A stretch of 64,000 nt of DNA from Flavobacterium cauense R2A-7 (GTDB lineage Bacteria; Bacteroidota; Bacteroidia; Flavobacteriales; Flavobacteriaceae), in NCBI RefSeq assembly GCF_000498475.1, contig NZ_AVBI01000019.1, positions 1 to 64,000 of the forward strand. Direction: 5' to 3'. Each line of letters starts with the position of its first letter. The stretch's first letter is position 1. Positions 44,472-50,919 of this stretch are shown piece after piece. The notes under the pieces are model-generated. The model had not been told where the DNA came from and did not search any database. It saw only the letters and a list, made by a program, of their open reading frames with translations. Made by a program: the position numbers and the translations under genes.

Positions 44472-44675
44472 AATGCGACAGGGCAAATAAAAGATGCGCC
44501 GATATAGAAAATGAATGCGGCAAGGCAGATAAAGGATGCGTTGGAGCAAATAAAGAATGCGTTGAGATAGATAACGGCTGCGCCGAAGTAAAATAAAGAT
44601 GCGTTAAAGCAAATAATAAATGCGCTGATACAGATAATGAATGCAGAAAGACAGATAAAGAATGAAAAAGAATGA
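44472..44675 (+). pseudogene. decayed coiled-coil heptad repeat, nine 21-bp units
   Basis: Nine consecutive units of exactly 21 bp run from 44472 to 44660 without any indel. In the frame starting at 44472 they read NATGQIK, DAPI-stop-KM, NAARQIK, DALEQIK, NALR-stop-IT, AAPK-stop-NK, DALKQII, NALIQIM, NAERQIK, then NEKE and TGA. Third codon positions vary mostly between A and G (silent for Ala, Leu, Gln, Lys), the mark of past protein-level selection. All three internal stops (TAG, TAG, TAA) fall on codon 5, where every other unit has CAG or CAA, so each is explained by one C-to-T change. Ala and Ile recur in a 4-3 pattern, as in a coiled coil. There is no start codon in this frame. The opposite strand is also open here but lacks a start. 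The other ends of the 575-bp gap show nothing. Confidence 0.7.
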
Positions 44676-44860
44676 ATTTACGATAGCGTGTTGTTGTTAT
44701 GTGAATAACTCGGCCGTAGTGTTGATAAGAAAATTCGGAAATTCTATTGGTTTTTTGTAGTTTGGCGGGGTGAAACTGCTAAAGGAATCCGGTGTTGATT
44801 GGATTGGCTTTTGGGGTTCATGTATTTAGGAGTTACAATCAATTTTAACCAAACAGTATT

Positions 44861-45703
44861 ATGAAGAAACTTATTTTGTTTATCGTATTATTCTCGACAA
44901 TTTATTCTGTTGCTCAAGATAAATTAAATTTCAATACAAAATTTACGCAAAGCGAAGACAAATGGGTAGCTTTTTCAGCCGACTCTCTTGGATCACATAT
45001 TTTTGGTTTTATATACATTGATTCAGAGGCGGGATTAACATTCGATTATTCAGGTTCTTTCAAAATTGACAGCAATGGGAAGTACCTTCTTAAAAAAAAG
45101 GAAATGGAAGGGGCTATTAAACATCGATTACAACCTAACAATGTATTGGTCGCAATTATTCCGGAATCACATTTTGCAGAATTGGGAGTTTCCAAGTTTC
45201 CTGAATGGCTCAAATATTATAAAGAAGATGAAAATACCATTGAGCGTTTATATAAATGGGGATATATGTATAATGGTTGGGGCGAATGTGCCAAAGCATT
45301 GGAATTTTTGGAAAAAGCAAATAAAATTAATCCCGACTATAAAGGGCTTAGAGTTGAATTAGGCTTTTCATATAATTGCTTGGGTCAATCTCAAAAGGCA
45401 ATCAGTATTCTAAAAGCAGCACTCAAAACCGAACCCAAAGATGCCTACATCTATAAAGAACTTCTTTATTCACAAATACATAATGATCAACTGGATGATG
45501 CTGTAAAAACTTATGATAAGGTAGTAGCTGAAATTGCTGATAAAACCTATAATGCAGAAAATGCTTTTAATATTTTAGGAGTGTACTTTCGCCAAAAGAA
45601 TATTAAAAAATTTAACGAGTGGATAAAAAAAACACAAATTGATAATGACAAAAAATTTGGCCCTTATGTAGAAAGGTTGAAGAAAGAATTAAGCACAAAT
45701 TAA
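44861..45703 (+). CDS. exported TPR-repeat protein
   Basis: 280 residues. Signal peptide ending TIYSVAQ. The first 110 residues form a beta-rich domain of unknown type (WVAFSADSLGSHIFGFIYID). TPR units follow from about residue 128 (YKWGYMYNGWGECAKALEFLEKANKINPDYKGL, GFSYNCLGQSQKAISILKAALKTEPKD). Periplasmic scaffold role inferred. Unrelated to the TPR protein at 42423 outside the repeats. Confidence 0.78.
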   Translation: MKKLILFIVLFSTIYSVAQDKLNFNTKFTQSEDKWVAFSADSLGSHIFGFIYIDSEAGLTFDYSGSFKIDSNGKYLLKKKEMEGAIKHRLQPNNVLVAIIPESHFAELGVSKFPEWLKYYKEDENTIERLYKWGYMYNGWGECAKALEFLEKANKINPDYKGLRVELGFSYNCLGQSQKAISILKAALKTEPKDAYIYKELLYSQIHNDQLDDAVKTYDKVVAEIADKTYNAENAFNILGVYFRQKNIKKFNEWIKKTQIDNDKKFGPYVERLKKELSTN

Positions 45704-45803
45704 AATTCGAAAGGATATTGGTCTTCTGTAATGGAAGGGTTAGAAATTATAGTCAACAGATTTCCCAAAATAAGATTTAAATAAATACACTTAAAACATT
45801 ACC

Positions 45804-46211
45804 ATGAAAGAAAAAATAAAAGTACTTCAAACCATACATCTTGCCATATGTGGCGGAGTAATTATTGCGTATGCAACGATAGGAAAGTTTTCAATTGAAA
45901 CCTTAAAAATCGAAACTATTGATTCTTCCGAAATTGTTTATGTACTTATTCCGGTTATGGCTTTCGTATTGAGTAACTTTTTGTTCAAAATGCAATTAAA
46001 GCAAGTTAACCCCAAACAGGACCTTTTGGAGAAATTACCGGTGTATCAGACGGCTTCCGTTATCCGGTGGGCTATTCTTGAAGGGGCGGCTTTTGCGCTG
46101 TTATTTATAAAACCGGATTTTATGGTATTGGGAATACTGATAATTGTATATCTGTTGTTTTTAAGACCTACAGAAGAGAGAATTACCGTTGATTTTGAAA
46201 GGATTGTATAA
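45804..46211 (+). CDS. four-helix membrane protein of unknown function
   Basis: 135 residues. Four hydrophobic segments near residues 9-27, 46-63, 85-102 and 106-120, joined by a charged loop KQVNPKQDLLEKLP. No catalytic motif. First of a run of small membrane proteins (45.8-48.0 kb). Confidence 0.75.
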   Translation: MKEKIKVLQTIHLAICGGVIIAYATIGKFSIETLKIETIDSSEIVYVLIPVMAFVLSNFLFKMQLKQVNPKQDLLEKLPVYQTASVIRWAILEGAAFALLFIKPDFMVLGILIIVYLLFLRPTEERITVDFERIV

Positions 46212-46271
46212 GAAAACACAACCTGCCTTTGATGAAATTCTGTGTACAGAACCATTAGGAAGTAAGACACA

Positions 46272-46739
46272 ATGAAACAGTTAGTGCTTAAATTGGTTTT
46301 TCCGTTAACGATAATGTCGTTTTTACTGTTTACTAAATGGTGGTATGTGTTGGTAGTGGACGGTCCAGACACCATTATGTATGGTTTCCCGTTGATTTAT
46401 ACCTGCCAGGGATTTCATACTTCCATGTCTTCTCAGTTTTTTCTGCTCGAATTGTCGGTTGATCTTGCCGTTTATTTCCTGTTTTGGTTGGGTGTGGTTT
46501 ATCTGATTCATCGTTTTGTGTGGCACATCCGGATTCCGAAAGTAATTACCATTTTACTGTTTATCGTAACGCTGTTGTTATTGGGATTTAACATGTTGTT
46601 TGTGGTAAATCCGGATAATTTATTTTCATGTAAGAGAGATTTTGGTGTCGATATTATGAAAACCGGTTTTAAATGGGACTGGCAGCGGCAGGAGCATCCG
46701 GATTATTATGATTATCATCCCGAAAAACGCAAACAATAA
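46272..46739 (+). CDS. membrane protein of unknown function
   Basis: 155 residues. Hydrophobic segments near residues 5-25, 60-80 and 93-112, an external loop with YTCQGFHTSMSSQ, and a polar tail KRDFGVDIMKTGFKWDWQRQEHPDYYDYHPEKRKQ. No family recognised. It begins 60 bp after the preceding gene, same strand. Confidence 0.7.
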   Translation: MKQLVLKLVFPLTIMSFLLFTKWWYVLVVDGPDTIMYGFPLIYTCQGFHTSMSSQFFLLELSVDLAVYFLFWLGVVYLIHRFVWHIRIPKVITILLFIVTLLLLGFNMLFVVNPDNLFSCKRDFGVDIMKTGFKWDWQRQEHPDYYDYHPEKRKQ

Positions 46740-46827
46740 AATGTTATAGTGGTTACGGACAGCTTTTCACGATTTGTTACTACACTAAGGAAATAGTATA
46801 TTGCAGTATCAACCAAAAACAAAAACT

Positions 46828-47247
46828 ATGCATCCGATTGTAAAAAACATTTTAGCGGTCCTGATAGGAATTATCGTGGGTACTTTTGTAAACGGGAGCC
46901 TGATTTCTATCAGTGGCTCAATAATACCGCCGCCGGAAGGGGCTGACGTTACAACAGTAGAAGGCTTAAAAGCTGCCATGCATTTGTTTGAACCCCAGCA
47001 TTTTATTTTTCCGTTTCTGGCCCATGCTTTGGGTACTTTAACCGCAGCTTTTATTGCTGCACGGCTTGCAGCAACCAACAAAATGCGAATTGCACTCGGA
47101 ATAGGCGTTTGTTTCCTTGTAGGTGGCGCCATGATGGTGTATCAGTTGCCATCGCCGGTTTGGTTTTCTGTTCTGGATCTTGTTGGAGCTTATATCCCTA
47201 TGGGATGGCTGGGTGCTAAATTGGCTTCTGTTACTAAACAAGGATAA
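46828..47247 (+). CDS. membrane protein of unknown function
   Basis: 139 residues from the ATG at 46828. An in-frame TTG at 46801 overlaps a promoter-like TATATTGC (46797-46804, with TTTG at 46773-46776), so it is unlikely. Four glycine-rich hydrophobic segments: NILAVLIGIIVGTFVNGSLI, FPFLAHALGTLTAAFIAARL, IALGIGVCFLVGGAMMV, and VLDLVGAYIPMGWLGAKLA. Similar small proteins are common in Bacteroidota; role unknown. Confidence 0.75.
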   Translation: MHPIVKNILAVLIGIIVGTFVNGSLISISGSIIPPPEGADVTTVEGLKAAMHLFEPQHFIFPFLAHALGTLTAAFIAARLAATNKMRIALGIGVCFLVGGAMMVYQLPSPVWFSVLDLVGAYIPMGWLGAKLASVTKQG

Positions 47248-47340
47248 TTGTTTTCTATTATTCTGAAACAGAAATACTTTCTAAAAACAATTAAAATACC
47301 GATATTTGCCCACCTCAAATGATTAAACTTTAAAACAATG

Positions 47341-47517
47341 ATGAATAAAAATACGGTTTTAGGATGGGCAACCTTAATCATGGTAATTATGGGATTGCTT
47401 TTAATCGGTCTTGGAATTTACCGTTATGCCGATGTGGCAGGCTGGGGATTTGCGGCTGTGGGTGTTGGATTCCTTGCAAATGCATGGGTATTTAACGCTT
47501 TGAAAGGAAGAGTATAA
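47341..47517 (+). CDS. very small membrane protein, CAL67264-like
   Basis: 58 residues (59 if the ATG at 47338 is used). MNKNTVLGWATLIMVIMGLLLIGLGIYRY, then GWGFAAVGVGFLANAWVFNALKGRV: two helices with glycine motifs and a basic end. I recall near-identical sequences annotated as a CAL67264 family membrane protein, often near ettA in flavobacteria; ettA is 1.5 kb away here. A terminator hairpin follows. Confidence 0.8.
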   Translation: MNKNTVLGWATLIMVIMGLLLIGLGIYRYADVAGWGFAAVGVGFLANAWVFNALKGRV

Positions 47518-47542
47518 ATCAGAATACAGCAATAGTAGTATG

Positions 47543-47572
47543 AAAATCCGAGTCTTGATTCGGATTTTTTTG
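47543..47572 (+). terminator. terminator after the small membrane protein gene
   Basis: AAAATCCGA / TCGGATTTT stem around GTCTTGAT, then a T run. Confidence 0.75.
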
Positions 47573-47609
47573 TTTGCGGTTTTTTAGAAATTCTGATTTG
47601 CTTCGGACA

Positions 47610-47657
47610 TTTAAAACAAAAGGACTTTAGAATTGACTAAAGTCCTTTTGTTTTAAA
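47610..47657. terminator. 21-bp perfect inverted repeat, bidirectional terminator
   Basis: TTTAAAACAAAAGGACTTTAG at 47610-47630 pairs without mismatch with 47637-47657 across loop AATTGA. It lies 25 bp beyond the stop of the minus-strand gene at 47682 and downstream of the plus-strand small gene. Confidence 0.8.
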
Positions 47658-47681
47658 TGCTTACTGTTTGTAAATCGAAAG

Positions 47682-47978
47682 TTATGAACCAGCAAACGGT
47701 GTTCCGAAAATGCCCACGGCAAGTTCTGCCCAAACAAGTAGAAGCAAAAGCAAGATTACCGCACAAATGGCAATTCGGTATTGAATTTTGGTTACTTTTC
47801 TCAGTACAAATTCACACAGCATTCCAGTACCGTATAGCAGAAAACCTGCGACAATAAAGTCGGAAAATGACCAATTTACTTCTTCTGTAAATTGCATTGC
47901 GATTAGTGGTATCAGTAATAAAAATGTTACTGTAAACATGATAGCTGTAAGTCTTTTGTTTTGCATCATCATAATCAT
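47682..47978 (-). CDS. three-helix membrane protein
   Basis: 98 residues from the ATG at 47978 (MIMMMQNKRL). The open frame reaches back to 48401 but that part has no protein-like pattern and overlaps the divergent oxygenase gene, so it is left out. Helices: TAIMFTVTFLLLIPLIAMQF, FSDFIVAGFLLYGTGMLCEF, IAICAVILLLLLLVWAELAVGIF. Function unknown. A TATATTTG box on the minus strand at 48086-48093 may be its promoter. Confidence 0.75.
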   Translation of the reverse strand: MIMMMQNKRLTAIMFTVTFLLLIPLIAMQFTEEVNWSFSDFIVAGFLLYGTGMLCEFVLRKVTKIQYRIAICAVILLLLLLVWAELAVGIFGTPFAGS

Positions 47979-48162
47979 AGCGTTTTGTTTTTTTAGGTTA
48001 TTGAATTTATGCACTGTTTTTAAATTACTCGTTTTGTGTGGTTTATCTTTTTTAAATTTTAGTGTGAAACCAGATTTGATCGATACAAATATAATAAACT
48101 TTGAAATACAAAGTACTTTATGTTTGAAAATTTCATAATTTAGCAGCAAATAATTTGATGCT

Positions 48163-48930
48163 ATGCAATTCTTTGTTGAGAAAAAATCTGTTGTTCGAAA
48201 AATCTGGGGGAAGAGTGATACGATACTTTTTATTTTTGCCGGAGCTGCTGCCGAGTTTGCACTCAATAAGGCGGTCGATTGGTTGTATTTTACCGGGAAG
48301 CTGCCTTCGGATCCCTTAGGTAGGTTGTTTTCTACCGTTCGGTATGCGCGGAAAATTGTTTTTTCGTCGATGGATGAGGCTAACAGCACTATTGATACCA
48401 TGCGAAAAATTCATACTGCTGTAGAACAAAACCGCGGTGCAGCAATTCCGGATTGGGCGTATCGCGATGTTCTTTTTATGTTAATATATTATTCAATTGC
48501 AGCGCATGAATTGCTCGAAAATAAATTAACCGATGACGAAAAAGAAGAAGTTTACAATGTTTTTTACCGTGTGGGAATAAGAATGGGGTTGAAAGGATTA
48601 CCGCCCAACTATAAGGCATGGCTTCCGGTTCGAAAGGAACATTTAATTGGGAATCTCCAAAAAAGTGCGTTTTCAGAAGACCTATTCAGACAGTATAAAA
48701 AACATTTAGGAAGTATTCGATTCAGGATTTTGATTGAAGGTCAGAAATTAGTGGTTCCAGAAAGAGTAAAAAGTTTATTGAATTTAAGTAATTTTTCTTT
48801 GTTGACGCCGGTAGTGCCAATGTATAAAATCAGTAGAGCGATGAGGTTGGATGGTTTTGTCAAGAACATTCTTTTGCCATCCGAATACCAAGAACAGATA
48901 AAAGAACTGGATGTATATTCAGAGCAATAA
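48163..48930 (+). CDS. MpaB-family (DUF2236) oxygenase-like protein
   Basis: 255 residues. DPLGRLFSTVRYARKIVFSSMDEANSTIDTMRKIHTAVEQNRG and AYRDVLFMLIYYSIAAHELLENKL match the MpaB/rubber-oxygenase (DUF2236) core, whose heme is held by a histidine in the second half of the domain. Family members are b-type heme oxygenases or unknown. Substrate not inferable. A TATGTTTG box lies at 48119-48126. Confidence 0.82.
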   Translation: MQFFVEKKSVVRKIWGKSDTILFIFAGAAAEFALNKAVDWLYFTGKLPSDPLGRLFSTVRYARKIVFSSMDEANSTIDTMRKIHTAVEQNRGAAIPDWAYRDVLFMLIYYSIAAHELLENKLTDDEKEEVYNVFYRVGIRMGLKGLPPNYKAWLPVRKEHLIGNLQKSAFSEDLFRQYKKHLGSIRFRILIEGQKLVVPERVKSLLNLSNFSLLTPVVPMYKISRAMRLDGFVKNILLPSEYQEQIKELDVYSEQ

Positions 48931-48970
48931 AGGATTTAACGGATGAATTGCTAAGATTCCAATTTCAGCA

Positions 48971-49001
48971 TTTGCTTTCTTTTTAATTAGGACTATCTTT
49001 G
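48971..49001 (+). promoter_or_regulatory. promoter of ettA
   Basis: TTTG at 48971-48974, 19 nt, TATCTTTG at 48994-49001: a textbook match to the Bacteroidota pattern. It leaves a leader of about 55 nt. Confidence 0.82.
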
Positions 49002-49062
49002 CGTTTAGATTTAATTCAAAAGTTTTTGAAGATTATTAACAAGTAACAATATAAATTGCACT

Positions 49063-50754
49063 ATGTCAGACGATAAGAAAGTAATTTTTTCGATGTCGAA
49101 GGTGAGTAAAACTTACTCTTCCACAAACAAGCAGGTTTTAAAAGACATTTATCTGAGTTTCTTCTACGGAGCTAAAATCGGTATCTTAGGTTTGAACGGT
49201 TCCGGTAAATCATCATTGCTGAAAATTATTGCGGGTGTTGATAAAAACTATCAGGGTGATGTGGTGTTTGCACCTAATTATACTGTTGGCTATTTAGAAC
49301 AGGAGCCATTGTTAGATGAAAACAAAACGGTTATTGAAGTAGTTCGTGAAGGGGTTGCCGAAACAATGGCGATTTTGGATGAGTTTAATAAAATTAATGA
49401 TATGTTCGGACTTCCGGAAGTCTACGAGGATGCCGACAAAATGCAGAAACTGATGGATCGTCAGGCCGAATTGCAGGATCGTATTGATGCTGCAGGCGCT
49501 TGGGAGATTGATAACAAACTGGAAGTTGCTATGGATGCTTTGCGTTGTCCGGATTCGGATACACCAATTAGTGTATTGTCCGGTGGTGAAAAACGTCGTG
49601 TGGCTTTATGTCGTTTGTTATTACAACAACCCGATGTATTGTTATTGGATGAGCCTACCAACCACTTGGATGCCGAGTCGGTATTGTGGTTAGAGCAACA
49701 TTTACAACAATATGCGGGAACAGTTATTGCAGTAACGCACGACCGTTATTTCCTTGATAATGTAGCGGGTTGGATTTTGGAATTGGACAGAGGTGAAGGT
49801 ATTCCGTGGAAAGGAAACTACTCGTCTTGGTTGGATCAAAAATCGAAACGTATGGAATTGGAAGAAAAAGTAGCTTCCAAACGTCGTAAAACGTTAGAGC
49901 GCGAGTTGGATTGGGTACGTCAGGGAGCAAAAGGCCGTCAGACCAAACAAAAAGCACGTTTACAGAATTACGATAAATTATTGAACGAAGATCAAAAAGA
50001 ACTTGACGAAAAATTAGAATTGTATATCCCTAACGGACCGCGTTTGGGAACCAATGTTATCGAAGCGAAACACGTTGCAAAAGCATACGGAGACAAATTG
50101 TTGTATGACGATTTGAATTTCACTTTACCACAAGCAGGAATTGTTGGAATTATCGGACCAAATGGTGCTGGTAAAACCACGATTTTCAAAATGATTATGA
50201 ATGAATTACAACCCGATAGCGGTGAATTCGTAACCGGAGATACGGTGAAAATTGCTTATGTAGACCAATCGCATTCCAATATCGATCCAAACAAATCCAT
50301 TTGGGAAAACTTCTGTGACGGTCAGGAATTAATTATGATGGGCGGACGTCAGGTAAATTCTAGAGCTTATTTGTCTAGATTCAACTTTGGCGGAAGCGAC
50401 CAGAATAAAAAAGTGGCAACGCTTTCTGGTGGAGAGCGTAACCGTTTGCATTTGGCGATGACCTTGAAAGAAGAAGGGAACGTATTGTTACTGGATGAGC
50501 CAACGAATGATTTGGACATCAACACACTTCGTGCTTTAGAAGAAGGTTTGGAGAATTTTGCCGGTTGTGCGGTGGTTATTTCCCACGACCGTTGGTTCCT
50601 GGACAGAATTTGTACGCACATTTTAGCATTTGAAGGCGATTCTCAGGTATATTTCTTTGAAGGAGGTTTCTCTGACTACGAAGAGAATCGTAAGAAGCGT
50701 TTAGGTGATGTGGCACCAACGCGAATCAAATACAAAAAGTTGATCAGAAACTAA
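49063..50754 (+). CDS. ettA: energy-dependent translational throttle protein EttA (ABC-F)
   Basis: 563 residues, two ABC domains and no membrane segment. Walker A GLNGSGKSSL and GPNGAGKTTI, signatures LSGGEKRRV and LSGGERNRL, Walker B VLLLDEPTNHLD and VLLLDEPTNDLD. Between them is the P-site tRNA interaction arm with the charged ELDWVRQGAKGRQTKQKAR stretch, typical of EttA. Binds the ribosomal E site and gates the first elongation step according to ATP/ADP. Strong promoter; terminator directly after. Confidence 0.95.
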   Translation: MSDDKKVIFSMSKVSKTYSSTNKQVLKDIYLSFFYGAKIGILGLNGSGKSSLLKIIAGVDKNYQGDVVFAPNYTVGYLEQEPLLDENKTVIEVVREGVAETMAILDEFNKINDMFGLPEVYEDADKMQKLMDRQAELQDRIDAAGAWEIDNKLEVAMDALRCPDSDTPISVLSGGEKRRVALCRLLLQQPDVLLLDEPTNHLDAESVLWLEQHLQQYAGTVIAVTHDRYFLDNVAGWILELDRGEGIPWKGNYSSWLDQKSKRMELEEKVASKRRKTLERELDWVRQGAKGRQTKQKARLQNYDKLLNEDQKELDEKLELYIPNGPRLGTNVIEAKHVAKAYGDKLLYDDLNFTLPQAGIVGIIGPNGAGKTTIFKMIMNELQPDSGEFVTGDTVKIAYVDQSHSNIDPNKSIWENFCDGQELIMMGGRQVNSRAYLSRFNFGGSDQNKKVATLSGGERNRLHLAMTLKEEGNVLLLDEPTNDLDINTLRALEEGLENFAGCAVVISHDRWFLDRICTHILAFEGDSQVYFFEGGFSDYEENRKKRLGDVAPTRIKYKKLIRN

Positions 50755-50762
50755 ATAATAGA

Positions 50763-50789
50763 AAAGCGGCCTTAGGGTCGCTTTTTTTC
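50763..50789 (+). terminator. intrinsic terminator after ettA
   Basis: AAAGCGGCC / GGTCGCTTT stem with one mismatch, loop TTAG, T run. Confidence 0.85.
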
Positions 50790-50827
50790 TTCGGATAAAT
50801 AATACAAAAAGAACAAGTCTAAACAAA

Positions 50828-50844
50828 TGTTAAATAATTTAACA
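50828..50844. promoter_or_regulatory. 17-bp palindrome upstream of the hybrid kinase gene
   Basis: TGTTAAAT-A-ATTTAACA, a perfect inverted repeat around one base, about 50 bp upstream of the -33 box of the kinase promoter. Possible operator; AT-rich chance palindrome not excluded. Confidence 0.4.
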
Positions 50845-50879
50845 AAATTTGAAATTTTCCATGTTTTTTTTGAATGTTA

Positions 50880-50910
50880 TTTGGGTAGGGTTTAGTAAAT
50901 TGTACTTTTT
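50880..50910 (+). promoter_or_regulatory. promoter of the hybrid kinase gene
   Basis: TTTG at 50880-50883, 19 nt, TACTTTTT at 50903-50910. The ATG is at 50920, so the leader can be at most a few nucleotides. Confidence 0.55.
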
Positions 50911-50919
50911 AATTTTTTA

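Noticed and set aside
44284..44490. 68-residue plus-strand frame running into the heptad array
   Set aside because: It starts opposite the start of the 43575-44285 gene, has low-complexity composition and runs into the array in a frame with a stop in nearly every unit.
44472..44660. Regular 21-bp array as a CRISPR or as a set of regulator sites
   Set aside because: There are no spacers: units are contiguous. Variation follows codon positions of one frame, which binding sites would not show.
44472..44675. TAG/TAA read as glutamine (recoded stops)
   Set aside because: The pattern would fit, but genes throughout the window end in TAA and some in TAG, with no suppressor tRNA in sight, and the array has no start codon. 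Mutation is the simpler explanation.
44409..44780. Long open frame on the minus strand through the heptad array
   Set aside because: It has no ATG, GTG or TTG start that I can find, and variable positions fall on second codon positions in that frame. It is open because the repeat unit lacks stops in that register.
47979..48401. N-terminal extension of the three-helix membrane protein to 239 residues
   Set aside because: The extra part lacks protein character and overlaps the well-supported oxygenase gene on the other strand.
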